A DNA stretch of 64,000 bases from positions 2,170,001 through 2,234,000 of the forward strand of contig CP086683.1 in NCBI GenBank assembly GCA_030544685.1, read 5' to 3'. Under the pieces are notes generated by a model. The model made no database searches and had not been told where the DNA came from. It saw only the letters and a list, made by a program, of their open reading frames with translations. The position numbers and the translations under genes were made by a program. Each line of letters starts with the position of its first letter. The first letter of the stretch is position 1. Of this stretch, positions 36,421 to 47,104 are shown piece by piece. Source of the stretch: Pseudomonas sp. B21_DOA (GTDB taxonomy: Bacteria; Pseudomonadota; Gammaproteobacteria; Pseudomonadales; Pseudomonadaceae).

Positions 36421-39400
36421 ATGCGCTTCAACCTCTCCGAATGGGCGTTGCGTAATCGCCAGATCGTACTGTTCCTGATGCTTTTGCTCGCCGTTGTCGG
36501 CGCGTTGTCCTACACCAAACTCGGCCAGAGTGAAGACCCGCCGTTCACCTTCAAGGCGATGGTCATTCAGACCCGCTGGCCCGGTGCGATCGCGCAGGAG
36601 GTCTCGCGCCAGGTCACCGAACGCATCGAAAAAAGCTGATGGAAACCGGCGAGTACGAACGGATCATGTCGTTCTCTCGCCCCGGTGAATCCCAGGTCAC
36701 TTTCATTGCTCGCGATTCGATGCACTCCAAGGACATCCCCGACCTCTGGTATCAGTTGCGCAAGAAGGTCGGCGATATCCGCCAGACCCTGCCGCCGGGA
36801 ATCCAGGGGCCGTTCTTCAACGATGAGTTCGGCACCACTTTCGGCAATATCTATGCGCTGACGGGCGACGGTTTCGACTACGCCGTGCTCAAGGATTACG
36901 CCGATCGCATCCAGATCCAGCTGCAGCGGGTCAAGGACGTTGGCAAGGTCGAACTGCTCGGCCTGCAGGACGAGAAAATCTGGGTCGAGCTGTCCAACGT
37001 CAAACTCGCCACCCTCGGCTTGCCGCTGGCGGCGGTGCAGCAGGCGCTGGAAGAGCAGAACGCGGTGTCCACGGCAGGGTTCTTCGAGACCGGCAGCGAG
37101 CGCTTGCAGTTACGTGTTTCGGGGAATTTTCAGACAGTCGATGAGATAAAGAGCTTTCCGATCCGCGTCGCCGATCGTACGTTCCGCATCGCCGATATCG
37201 CCGATGTGCGTCGCGGTTTCAGCGATCCACCGGCGCCGCGCATGCGTTTCATGGGCGACGATGCGATCGGTCTGGCCGTGGCAATGAAGGACGGCGGCGA
37301 CATTCTGGTGCTAGGCAAAGCGCTGGAAGGCGAGTTCTCGCGAATCCAGAAAAACCTTCCGGCCGGCATGCAGCTGCGCAAGGTGTCCGACCAGCCGGCA
37401 GCGGTCAAAACCGGCGTCGGCGAGTTCGTTCAGGTGTTGGTTGAGGCGCTGGCGATCGTCTTGCTGGTGAGTTTCTTCTCCTCGGCGTGCGCACCGGCAT
37501 GGTCGTCGCGCTAACCATTCCGCTGGTGCTGGCGATGACCTTCGCCTGCATGTATTACCTCGGGATCGGCCTGCACAAGATTTCCCTCGGTGCGCTGGTG
37601 CTTGCGCTGGGTTTGCTGGTGGACGACGCGATCATCGCTGTGGAAATGATGGCGATCAAAATGGAGCAAGGCTTCGACCGCATTCGCGCCGCGAGTTATG
37701 CCTGGACCAGCACCGCATTCCCGATGCTCACCGGCACGTTGATCACCGCCGCCGGTTTCCTGCCGATTGCCACTGCGCAGTCCGGCACCGGCGAATATAC
37801 CCGCTCGATTTTCCAGGTGGTGACCATTGCCTTGCTCGCGTCGTGGGTCGCGGCGGTGATGTTCGTGCCGTATCTGGGGAAAAACTCCTGCCGGATCTGG
37901 CGAAAATTCACGCGGCAAAACACGGTACTGGCGATGGTCAGCCTGATCCGTATGCCACGCCGTTCTATCAGCGCGTGCGGCGTCTGGTGGAGTGGTGCGT
38001 GGCCCATCGCAAGACGGTGATCGTGCTCACCGTCGGCCTGTTTATCGCCTCGGTGATGTTGTTCCGCTTCGTCCCGCAGCAGTTCTTTCCGGCTTCGAAC
38101 CGGCTGGAGTTGATGGTCGACCTGAAATTGGCCGAAGGTGTTTCGCTGGCCAATACCACCAGCGAAGTCAAACGCCTCGAAGCGCTGCTCAAGGAGCACG
38201 CCGGCATCGACAATTACGTGGCCTATGTCGGCACCGGTTCGCCACGCTTTTATCTGCCGCTGGATCAGCAACTGCCGGCGGCGAGTTTTGCCCAGTTCGT
38301 CGTGTTGGCGAAAACCATTGAAGAGCGTGAAGCGCTGCGCAGCTGGTTAATCGAAACCCTCAACGAACAGTTCCCGGCCCTGCGTTCGCGGGTCACTCGT
38401 TTGGAAAACGGCCCGCCGGTTGGCTATCCGGTGCAGTTCCGCGTCACTGGCGAGCACATTGAAGAAGTCCGTGCGTTGGCGCGCAAAGTCGCAGCGAAGG
38501 TTCGCGAGAATCCGCATGTGGTCAACGTGCATCTGGACTGGGAGGAGCCGAGCAAAGTTGTTTATCTGAACATCGATCAGGATCGCGCTCGCGCGCTTGG
38601 CGTAAGCACGGCCAATCTGGCGAAATTCCTGCAGAGTTCACTGGTCGGCTCGACGGTCAGCCAGTACCGCGAAGACAACGAATTGATCGAGATTCTGCTG
38701 CGCGGCACCGTGCATGAACGTACTGAGTTGTCGCTATTGCCGAGTCTCGCGGTGCCGACGGATAACGGTCGCAGCGTGGCGTTGTCGCAGATTGCTACGC
38801 TGGAATATGGCTTCGAAGAAGGCATCATCTGGCACCGCAATCGGCTGCCGAACGTGACCGTGCGCGCGGACATTTATGGCAAGGAACAACCGGCGACGCT
38901 GGTCAAGCAGATCATGCCGACGCTGGACCCGATTCGCGCTGAATTGCCCGATGGTTATCTGCTGGATGTCGGCGGCACGGTGGAGGATTCCGAGCGCGGG
39001 CAGAAGTCGGTGAACGCCGGGGTGCCGATGTTCATCGTCGTGGTGCTGACCTTGCTGATGGTGCAGCTGCGCAGTTTCTCGCGTACGGCGATGGTGTTTC
39101 TCACCGCGCCGTTGGGCTTGATCGGGGTGACCCTGTTTCTGATGGTGTTCCGCCAGCCGTTCGGGTTTGTGGCGATGCTGGGGACGATCGCGTTGTCCGG
39201 GATGATCATGCGCAATTCGGTGATTCTGGTTGATCAAATCGAGCAGGATATTGCGTCTGGGCTTAAGCCCTGGCAGGCGATTATCGAGGCTACGGTGCGG
39301 CGCTTCCGGCCGATTGTGTTGACGGCACTGGCGGCGGTGCTGGCGATGATTCCGCTGTCGCGCAGTGTGTTTTTCGGGCCGATGGCGGTGGCGATCATGG

Positions 39401-39486
39401 GCGGGTTGATTGTGGCTACGGCGCTGACGCTGTTGTTTTTGCCGGCGTTGTATGCGGCCTGGTTCAGGGTTCGTCGGGAGGGTTGA
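36421..39486 (+). CDS. RND multidrug efflux transporter (MexK-like; three apparent frameshifts)
   Basis: The proton-driven inner-membrane pump. The N terminus (RFNLSEWALRNRQIVLFLML) and the core TM4 region (GALVLALGLLVDDAIIAVE) are typical of RND transporters. Breaks occur near 36632 (A run), 37480 (CC) and 37877 (GGGG); restoring one base at each gives 1022 residues, as expected for the MexK/TriC-like class. Since all three are in homopolymers, error is more likely than decay. The TM region ends with RFRPIVLTALAAVLAMIPL and FFGPMAVAIMGG. Confidence 0.85.
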
Positions 39487-39529
39487 TCCTTGGCGGCCTT
39501 CGGGCCGACCAGGCTGTTGGGGTTTTGCG

Positions 39530-39870
39530 CGAATATCCGTTGCTGCGGTAGCGGCTGCTGGCGGTTTCGCCTGACGGCGACTTACTTTTTACAAGCGCCA
39601 AAAAAGTAAGCAAAAAACGCTAGCTCCTACGTTCGGCCCTCGCAGGCTCGGGTCCCTTCGCTCCGGGACTGATCCGGGCGCAGCGGCTACGGTTTGCTTC
39701 GCTGCACCTCCTTCCGCTGTGTCTGGCTGCGCCAGACGGTCGCTGCGCTCCCACGCCCGGATCAATCCCTCCACTCAGCCTTCCGACGTCGCCGGTGGAT
39801 CAAGATCAAGAGCACTCGAGCTTGCGCTCATTGTTGAGTGGTGCGGCTTCGCCGCGGGCAGCTGCGCTGC
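39530..39870. repeat. Long interspersed repeat (Pseudomonas intergenic element)
   Basis: The first part has the TTTCGCC..GGCGACTTACTTTTT..AAAAAAGTAAGC inverted motif, followed by a GC-rich stretch of alternating TTCGCTCC, CGCAGCGGCTACGG and GCGCCAGACGG segments. I recall such elements repeated across fluorescent pseudomonads; translations of it are spurious. It fills the space after the RND pump. Confidence 0.6.
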
Positions 39871-39879
39871 TTGCTTTTC

Positions 39880-40044
39880 TGTGGGAGCGAGCCTGCTCGC
39901 GAAGGAGGCCTGACAGCTGACCTGATTTCGCGGGTGTACCCGATCCAATTGTAGGAGTGAGCCTGCTCGCGATGCCGCCCTCTCGGCCAACCATTCTCCA
40001 TCAGATGTACTCGATCTCCTGTGGGAGCGAGCTTGCTCGCGAAG
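39880..40044. repeat. Three REP units in one orientation
   Basis: Units start near 39880, 39950 and 40020 (TGTGGGAGCGAGCCTGCTCG, TGTAGGAGTGAGCCTGCTCG, TGTGGGAGCGAGCTTGCTCG), all in the same direction with ~70-base spacing. This differs from the usual inverted doublets in the window. Confidence 0.85.
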
Positions 40045-40183
40045 GCGGTCTGACAGCCAATTCATTTCGAATCGCCAATTCGCGCTGTCTTCCTACAGTT
40101 TTTTCAGAATCCTCCGATCTTGAGGCGCTGGCCGTCGAATGCTGTACTCCGGGTTCTGTTTTCCGAGTCCTTGAGTCTGTCCG

Positions 40184-41573
40184 ATGAAGAAACCACCGCC
40201 ATTAGCCGGCAGAACGGATCCTGTTTTCGACCTGTTGGCCCGCTCGCCCCACAAGCAACGACTAGCGGATTATCTGGCGCTTCTCAAGCCGCTGGATGAC
40301 CAGGGGCGCTATCTGCCATTCGAGGCGTTGCGCTATCGCTGGGCGGGAGGGTTGGACGCGAATCTTTGTTGGGCGTTGGTGAAAAAGGCGCGGGCGGCCC
40401 AGTACATTCATTTGTTGCCGTTGGGCGAGCCGGTGCAGTGGGGCAAATACGTGCCGACGCCGTTGGCGCAGAAAACCTTGTCTGTGGTGGATCGTTACGC
40501 CAGTACGGCCGCGCTGGAGTACATGACCAGTCAGATCGGCGAGCGGGCGCATTTCTGTTGTCTGCTCAATGACTTGATCGAAGACGAGGCCATCGCCAGT
40601 AGCCAGTTGGAGGGTGCGGCGACCACGACTCGTGTTGCCAAGGACATGCTCAAGCATCAGCGCCAGCCGCGGACGCCGGATGAGCGCATGGTCATGGGTA
40701 ATTATCGAATGATGAATTTCGCTTGGGAAAAGCGTTATGAACCTCTGAGCATTGAGCTGATTGCAGAGATCCATCGAGTGGGTGTGGAGGGATCGATGAC
40801 GAGCAGTACTCCCCGGATTGTTTCGGACCAATGATGAGGTGGTTGTTCAGGATGGTTCAGGCAACACCGTGCACCGACCACCTCCTGCTGCAGGATTGGT
40901 TGCGCGGTTGGCGAGGCTGTCCGCCTGGATCAACCGGCCCGCTGCCTCGATTCTGGACAAAAATTATCTGCATCCACTGATCAAGGCCGTGACGCTGCAT
41001 TTCGCCATGGGTTATGAACATCCATTTCGCGACGGTAACGGGCGGGTCGCGAGAGCCTTGTTTTACTGGTTCATGTTCAAACATGAGTTCGCGGCGTTTC
41101 GCTACATTGCGATCAGTCTGCTGCTGCGCAATGCACCGGTGAAATACGGACGCTCCTACCTACACACCGAGGCGGATGAGCTGGATCTGACTTATTTCAT
41201 CGAGTTTCAATGCGCGGTAATTTTGCGAGCCGTGGTCGGTTTTACAACTGTGTACCGCAAGAGTCTGGCTGATACTCAGGACTTTGAGCGCTGGCTGACG
41301 AGCTCTGGCGTAATTGCCCAACTGACGGAACGGCAGCGCGCGTTGTATCAAGTGGCTAAAAGCGGGGAGGCGAAGGAGTTTACGGCGAGCAATGTCGCGG
41401 AAAATTTTTCCTGCTCGGGTAGCGAGGCGGCGTCGATTCTGGAAGGGCTGGAGCAGTTGCAGATATTCGTCAAAAGAACGTTGGGCAGGGAGACGGTGTT
41501 CTTTTTGCGGGGGCTTTTAGGAGGAGAAGAACATCGGGGCGAATTAATTCGCCCCGGTGTGATGACGTCCTAA
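40184..41573 (+). CDS. Fic family protein (class II, self-inhibited; apparent frameshifts)
   Basis: Fic enzymes transfer AMP or related groups to a target protein. The catalytic motif is HPFRDGNGRVAR. An N-terminal inhibitory motif, SSQLEG (S-x-x-x-E-G), is typical of class II Fic proteins in which a Glu blocks ATP binding. The C terminus has a winged-helix-like region. The frame breaks at about 40790 and 40813; restoring one base at each gives IDDEQYSPGLFRTNDEVVV and a protein of ~463 residues. The last bases converge with the DUF4197 gene. Targets are unknown. Confidence 0.82.
41534..41557. terminator. Hairpin in the end of the Fic gene
   Basis: CGGGGCGAATTAATTCGCCCCG is a perfect 22-base palindrome inside the last codons of the Fic gene, positioned for converging transcripts. 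There is no flanking T-run, so its efficiency as a terminator is uncertain. Confidence 0.5.
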
Positions 41574-42259
41574 AGCGTACCAAACACCTTCTTCGCCAGA
41601 CTCGTCGCAGCAGCGGCCGGGTTCTGACGTATCGTCTCTTCCTGTTTGCCGATCATCTCGAACAAACCATTGAGTGCCTGTTCAGTAACGTAGCTCTCAA
41701 CGTTCGCGCTCTTCGCATCGACTACGCCGAAGGCCGCAGCTTGACCTGCAAAAGCGTTGTATTTCTGCGCGACGCCGACCTTGTCGGTGGCTTGTTTGAC
41801 GATGGGCAGGAATTTCGCGCGGATCTGTTCGCGGCTGGATTTGTTCAGGTACTGGGTAGCGGAATCATTGCCGCCGCTGAGGATGCCTTTGGCGTCGGCG
41901 ACGCTCATTTTCTTCACCGCGTCGACGAGGATGGGCTGGGCCTGGGTCACTGCGGATTCGGCGGCTTTGTTCATCGCGGTTTCCAGTTCTTCGACCTGGG
42001 CGCCCATGCCGAAGGCTTTCATTTTGCTGGCGGCTTTGCCGAGTTTGCCCGGCAGTTCGATTTTCACTTCGGGGTTGTTGCTGAAGCCGCCCGGGGTGCC
42101 GAGTTGTTTCACGGCGATCTGGGCGCCTTGGGTCAGGGCGTCCTTTAGGCCGCCGGTGGCGTCTTGCTGGGACAGGTCGTTGAGCGACAGTGCCAAGGCG
42201 TTGGCGGAGATCAGCAGGCCGGCGCAGGCGGCGGCGAAGCGAAGGGTAGGGCGGCGCAT
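41570..42259 (-). CDS. DUF4197 domain protein, secreted
   Basis: The 229-residue protein has a signal peptide (cleavage near ANALA, residues ~24) and a DUF4197 domain: LNDLSQQDATGGLKDALTQGA at the start, then VKIELPGKLGKAA, SGGNDSATQYL and YVTEQALNGLFEMI. Found in many gammaproteobacteria, its function is unknown; probably periplasmic. The stop overlaps the Fic stop on the other strand. Confidence 0.85.
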   Translation of the reverse strand: MRRPTLRFAAACAGLLISANALALSLNDLSQQDATGGLKDALTQGAQIAVKQLGTPGGFSNNPEVKIELPGKLGKAASKMKAFGMGAQVEELETAMNKAAESAVTQAQPILVDAVKKMSVADAKGILSGGNDSATQYLNKSSREQIRAKFLPIVKQATDKVGVAQKYNAFAGQAAAFGVVDAKSANVESYVTEQALNGLFEMIGKQEETIRQNPAAAATSLAKKVFGTL

Positions 42260-42285
42260 GGCGGCTTCCTTGTGGCGAAAGTGGA

Positions 42286-42684
42286 TTAACGAACGGCGTC
42301 GACGCGGATTTTCAGCGGCTGCGGGTCGTTGCCGTCGAGTTGCACGGCGTGGTTTTCGGTGGTGATGAACATCAGCTCGCCGTTGACTTCAATGCGTGCG
42401 CTGATGGAGTAACGGTGGCCGGATTTGACCTGCGCCGGATCGTAGCTCAAATGAAACGGCAGCGGCACCTGCCCTTTGATTGGGCCTTTCTGTTGGTCGA
42501 GGACGACGGCTGGCGCATCGGCCAGCGACACATCCTGCAGGCTCACGCTCAAAGTCGCGCTCGGGGGCAGGGCGATGCGTTGCAGGTAGAAGACTTCGCC
42601 GTCGAGGCTGGCCTTGCCGGCAGGGGTGGTTGATTGGCAGGCGCTGAGGAGGGTGGCGGCGGCGAGGGTCAGCAGTTTTTTCAT
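42286..42684 (-). CDS. YbaY-like lipoprotein
   Basis: The 132-residue protein has a lipobox (LLSAC) and a YbaY-type beta-sandwich domain (GEVFYLQRIALPPSATLSVSL, PLPFHLSYDP, YSISARIEV). Likely an outer-membrane lipoprotein of unknown function. The ATG at 42684 starts the signal peptide and has AAAGGAG just upstream. It lies 26 bases upstream of the DUF4197 gene, so the two are probably one unit. Confidence 0.85.
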   Translation of the reverse strand: MKKLLTLAAATLLSACQSTTPAGKASLDGEVFYLQRIALPPSATLSVSLQDVSLADAPAVVLDQQKGPIKGQVPLPFHLSYDPAQVKSGHRYSISARIEVNGELMFITTENHAVQLDGNDPQPLKIRVDAVR

Positions 42685-42702
42685 GGGTGAATCTCCTTTC
42701 AA

Positions 42703-42792
42703 TGTGGGAGCGAGCCTGCTCGCGAAAGCGCTGGGTCAGTCAAACTAAATCTCGACTGACATTCCGTCTTCGCGAGCAGGCTCGCTCCCACA
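42703..42792. repeat. REP doublet (inverted pair)
   Basis: TGTGGGAGCGAGCCTGCTCG and its reverse complement, between ybaY-like and plsB genes. Confidence 0.9.
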
Positions 42793-42803
42793 GGGGTAAG
42801 GCT

Positions 42804-45304
42804 TCAAGCCTCAGGCTGTGGCGTGATCTGATCCGCCGCATCTTCACTGCGGTGCAGCGCGACCTGGCGGATCGACAGGCGAATCTCCGCCGGCAGGACG
42901 CGTTTGGCCGCGCCTTCGGCCAGCTCGCCGAGCAGTTCGTGGTAGCTGAGCTTGCCGGCTTCGTCGCGGCGCAGGACGTCGAGGTCGAGCAGGGTCTGGA
43001 TGAAGTGGCGGAACAGGCTCTTGTCAAAGAACTCTGGAGCGTTCAAACCGTGGAGGATCGACAGGCGCTGGGCCATGACCGTGCACAGGTCTTCCAGCTC
43101 TTCGGCGCTGATGCTGTTCTGGCCGCTGTTGAGCAGCAGGGACACGGTCATATAGAACCGCTGCAAGGTCTGCGCGATGCTTTTCGACAGCAACGTCAGC
43201 AGCACGAAATGCCGCGAACTCGGCGCCGGACGCAGATACAGATCTTTCTCGAACCGCAACAAACCCTGCTCGACGAACGCTTCCAGCCACTGATCGATCA
43301 CTGCGTCGAGCTCATCCAGGCTCCAGCGGATGAACAGCTCCGATTGCAGGTACGGATACAGCGCGCGGGTATAGCGCAGGATCTGCTCGCGGCTCATGCG
43401 CGAGGTGCTCTGGAAGAAACTCGCGAGCAACGAGGGCAGGGCGAAAATATGCAGGACGTTGTTGCGGTAGTAAGTCATCAGGACCGCGTTCTGCTCGTCC
43501 AGATACAGAATCTTGCCCAGCGCATCGTTCTGCTCGGCGAGCAGATCCATGTCCTTTACATGCTCGATCAGCGCACGGCCATCGCCTTCCGGCAAGGTCG
43601 TGTGCGGCGAATACGGGACTTTGCGCAGCAATGCCAGATACAGATCCAGCACCCGCGCCATGGCCCGATCGTCCAGGGCCAGACGCGTGGTCGACAGCAG
43701 GGCCAGCGCCACCAGATTCACTGGATTGATTGCCGCCGCTTCGTTCAGATGCCGGGCGACTTTTTCGCCGAGGCGGTTGGTGGTTTCGTTGAGCCACGCC
43801 GGTTTGAACTGCGGGCCGAGCTCCTGCTGGCGCCAGTCCGGTTGCTCGGCGTCGAGGAATTCCGCGAGTTTGATCGGCTCACCGAAGTTGACCGCGACCT
43901 GACCGAAACGCTGCTTGAGCGCGCCGATGACTTTGAAAATATCGAAGATCGATTCTTTTTCTTGCTCGCCCCGCGCAGTTCGCCGAGGTAGGTGCGGCCT
44001 TCGAGCACGCGCTCGTATCCGATGTACACCGGCACGAACACGATCGGCATCCGCGACGAACGCAGGAAACTGCGCAGGGTGATCGCGAGCATCCCGGTCT
44101 TCGGTTGCAGCATGCGCCCGGTGCGCGAGCGCCCGCCCTCGACGAAATATTCGACCGGGAAACCTTTGGTGAACAGGGTGTGCAGGTATTCGTTGAACAC
44201 CGAGGTGTACAGCGGATTGCCCTTGAAGGTGCGGCGCATGAAGAACGCCCCGCCACGCCGCAGCAGGCTGCCGATTACCGGCATGTTGAGGTTGATCCCG
44301 GCGGCGATGTGCGGCGGGGTCAGGCCATTGCGGAACAGCAGATAGGAAAGCAGCAGGTAATCGATGTGGCTGCGATGGCACGGTACGTAGATCACTTCGT
44401 GACCCTGCGCGACATTCTGCACGCCCTCGATGTGGTTGACCTTGATGCCGTCGTAGATCTTGTTCCAGAACCAGCTCAGCACCACTTCGAGAAAACGGAT
44501 CGCGGTGTAGGTGTAGTCCGAGGCGATCTCGTTCCCGTAGCGCAGGGCCTGGGCCTTGGCTTTCTCCGGGGAGATTTTCTCGCGCTCGGCTTCGTCGAGG
44601 ATCGCCTGTTTGACCAGCGGCTGGTTGAGCAGGCCTTTGACCAGATTGCGCCGGTGGGAAATGTCCGGGCCGATCACCGCTGCTTTCAGATTGCGGAAGT
44701 GCACGCGCAGGATGCGCTGGGCCATGCGCACGGTGCGCTCGTGGCCCTTGTTGTGATCGATCAGTTCGCGCAGGTGGATGGGGGCGGAAAACTGCACGCG
44801 GGTTTTACGCCCGAGGACGATGATGCTCAGCAGTCGGCGCAGACGACCGGTGACCGCCCAGCTGTCAGCGAACAACAGTTTCCACGGGCTGTTTTCGCTG
44901 TCTGGCGACTGGCCCCAGAACACGCTGACCGGAATGATTTGCGCGTCTTCGGCAGCGTTCTGCGTCAGCGCGCTGACCAGACGGGTGAGGGTCGGCGGCG
45001 CGCCGCGTTTGTCTTGGCGACCTAGCCAGTCCGGGTCCGGCGTCAGGTAGAAAAACGCCGCCGGCTCTATCAGCGAACCCACCGACACCGCCAGCACCGG
45101 GCGCGGCAGGCCGGCCTTGGTGCATTCGGTGTCGACCACCGCCAGATCGGTCAGCGATGGGTTTTGCAGGACGTAGAACACCGGACGACTGCGGTCGAGG
45201 TTAAGAGTGAACGACGACTGATTGATGGTCTCGGAGCGAACCCAGAGATACAGCAGGCGGCGCAGGGTGCCAAACACAAGACGGCGGAACGGGGAACGGG
45301 TCAT
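42804..45304 (-). CDS. plsB: Glycerol-3-phosphate acyltransferase PlsB (one apparent frameshift)
   Basis: PlsB makes lysophosphatidate at the inner membrane, the first step of phospholipid synthesis. The acyltransferase block I HxxxxD motif is in [17 protein letters not shown]. Block III and IV are [13 protein letters not shown] and [13 protein letters not shown]. The frame breaks near 43958, where the A-run in SKKKES appears one short; corrected, the protein is 833 residues, close to the family norm. The downstream half ([28 protein letters not shown]...) is intact. The gene is normally essential, so error is likely. Confidence 0.93.
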
Positions 45305-45541
45305 ACGGCTTCTGCGTGAGTGAATAAAACCGAGCAGGCGCTCGGGCGGTCGATAGTGTGACGGATTCGCTGAAAATCGGCAAAAAAGCGCCGAAGTAAT
45401 CTCCTGTTGAGAGTTTCTTCACCTGTCATATACTCGGCGCTCTGTTGCCGGTGCCCTGTTATGGACGTCGGACGCAGGCTGACGTTCCTCGAAGGCTTTC
45501 CTGCGAAAAGCCTGTTCAATAATAAAAAGGAGTATGAACCG

Positions 45542-45751
45542 ATGGCAACACGCGAAACCGGCAACGTGAAGTGGTTCAACGACGCCAAAGGCTACGGCTT
45601 TATCCAGCGCGACGACGGCGTGGACGTGTTCGTGCACTACCGCGCGATACGCGGCGAAGGGCATCGTTCGCTGACTGAAGGCCAGCAGGTCGAATACGCG
45701 GTGATTACTGGCGAGAAGGGATTGCAGGCTGAGGATGTTGTAGGCCTGTAA
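45542..45751 (+). CDS. Cold-shock domain protein
   Basis: A 69-residue nucleic-acid-binding CSD protein with RNP1 KGYGFI and RNP2 VFVHY. AAAAGGAG lies 10 bases upstream of the ATG. The RNP2 region reads VFVHYRAI where the common form is VFVHFSAI. An upstream gap of about 240 bases from plsB suggests a substantial 5' leader of the kind used in cold-shock mRNA regulation, but no element can be confirmed. The repeat element follows the stop directly. Confidence 0.9.
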   Translation: MATRETGNVKWFNDAKGYGFIQRDDGVDVFVHYRAIRGEGHRSLTEGQQVEYAVITGEKGLQAEDVVGL

Positions 45752-45841
45752 CAGCAGCTTCAAGTTTCAAGCTGCAAGCCACAAGCTATAAGCAGTTGCG
45801 CTTGAGGCTTGCAGCTTGCAGCTCGTAACTTGCAGCTGCTT
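45752..45841. repeat. AGCTTGCAAGCT-type palindromic repeat
   Basis: CAGCTTCAAGTTTCAAGCTG and GCTTGCAGCTTGCAGCTC arms surround a short AT-rich middle. It lies between two converging genes, like the related element at 34484-34585, and probably terminates both. Confidence 0.8.
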
Positions 45842-46219
45842 TTAAGCCGTTTTCCAGGTGATTTCTTCTTCTCCGTCTTCGCTGATGCGAATCCAGCGAT
45901 CGGCGGTTTCTTCACCTTCTTCTTCGACCCACGTCCCCGGTGCGCAGCGCACCTCGACGTTCAGTGCGGCAAAGGCTGCACGGGCGCAGGCGATGTCGTC
46001 GTCCCATGGGGTCTGGTCGCTTTCCAGGTACAGACTGTTCCACTTGCCCACGGCTTTCGGCAGCCAGGTCACTGGCACGTTGCCGGCCTTGCACTTGTAG
46101 GTCTGGCCTTTCTGCACCCAGTCGCTGCACGGGCCCAGCGCTTGGCTGAGCCAGGCGGCGATGGCCTTGTGGTCGACGTCGGCGTCTTTCAGGTAAATCT
46201 CGATGTCCGGTTGGCGCAT
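45842..46219 (-). CDS. Conserved hypothetical acidic protein
   Basis: A 125-residue protein (MRQPDIEIYLKDADVDHKAI...) with a central CSDWVQKGQTYKCKAGNVPVTW region and an acidic C terminus (WVEEEGEETADRW). No signal peptide or membrane segment. I do not recognise the family; it lies beside rlmA and may be co-transcribed. Start at ATG 46219. Confidence 0.75.
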   Translation of the reverse strand: MRQPDIEIYLKDADVDHKAIAAWLSQALGPCSDWVQKGQTYKCKAGNVPVTWLPKAVGKWNSLYLESDQTPWDDDIACARAAFAALNVEVRCAPGTWVEEEGEETADRWIRISEDGEEEITWKTA

Positions 46220-46294
46220 GGATGTCCTCACTGCGGGTCTGAAAAATCCATTCGCGGATTTAGCCGGCCCCGGGCCTGTGCCCGAGACCAAAAG

Positions 46295-47104
46295 TTATTG
46301 AAGAACGAAATAATCGTAGCGCATCGACACGGTGGTCTCGAACGGCTCGGCCTGTTCGATCACTGCCGCACGACGCTCGGCACTGGCACGCCAGCCGTGA
46401 GGCGTCATCGCCAACAGGTTGGCGCGGTCCTCGGGCTTGTCCAGAGTCAGCTTGAATTCCAGGGTTTCGCTGTGCGCCAAGGCCATGCCTGCCGGCACCA
46501 GAGCCAGGTGCTTGTCGTCGGTGTACTCGCGCACTTCGTCGTACAGGCGCTCGCGCAATTCCATCAGATGGCCACGGGTCGGGCCGACTTTCATCAGCCC
46601 GCCGCCGACGCTAAGCAGACGCTTGGCTTCCTCCCAGTCCAGCGGACTGAAGACGCTGGCGAGAAACTGGCAACTGCCTGACGCCAATGGCACGCGGGCC
46701 ATGCTGGCGATCAACCAGGTGATCGCCGGATTGCGTTTGCAGGCGCGCTTGACCGCTTCGCGGGATATATCCAGCGCATAGCCGTCAGCGGTCGGCAAAG
46801 CCTCGGCGATTTGCGCGGTGTAGTAGCCCTCGCCACAACCGATGTCGACCCAGCGCTCTGGCGCATAGCTCGCCGCCAGTTCAGCCAGACGCCTGGCCAC
46901 CGGCGCGTAATGCCCGGCGTTGAGGAAATCACGCCGCGCCTCGACCATGGCCTGATTGTCGCCCGGGTCGCGGCTGTTCTTGTGCTGCACTGGCAGCAAA
47001 TTCAGGTACCCCTGACGCGCACGGTCGAACCGATGTCCGGCGGGGCAGACCACGCCGTTATCCACCGCGTTCAGCGGTTCACTGCAGATCGGGCAAGCAA
47101 GCAT
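46295..47104 (-). CDS. rlmA: RlmA, 23S rRNA m1G745 methyltransferase
   Basis: The 269-residue enzyme methylates G745 of 23S rRNA. An N-terminal zinc finger (CPICSEPL ... CPAGHRF) is followed by a Rossmann SAM-binding domain (VDIGCGEGYYTAQIAEALP; LDISREAVKRACKR). It shares a four-base overlap with the dapE stop, so translation is coupled. Confidence 0.9.
   Translation of the reverse strand: MLACPICSEPLNAVDNGVVCPAGHRFDRARQGYLNLLPVQHKNSRDPGDNQAMVEARRDFLNAGHYAPVARRLAELAASYAPERWVDIGCGEGYYTAQIAEALPTADGYALDISREAVKRACKRNPAITWLIASMARVPLASGSCQFLASVFSPLDWEEAKRLLSVGGGLMKVGPTRGHLMELRERLYDEVREYTDDKHLALVPAGMALAHSETLEFKLTLDKPEDRANLLAMTPHGWRASAERRAAVIEQAEPFETTVSMRYDYFVLQ

Noticed and set aside
39530-39900. 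Short frames in the long intergenic repeat as genes
   Set aside because: They lack ribosome binding sites and family matches and lie fully inside an interspersed repeat.
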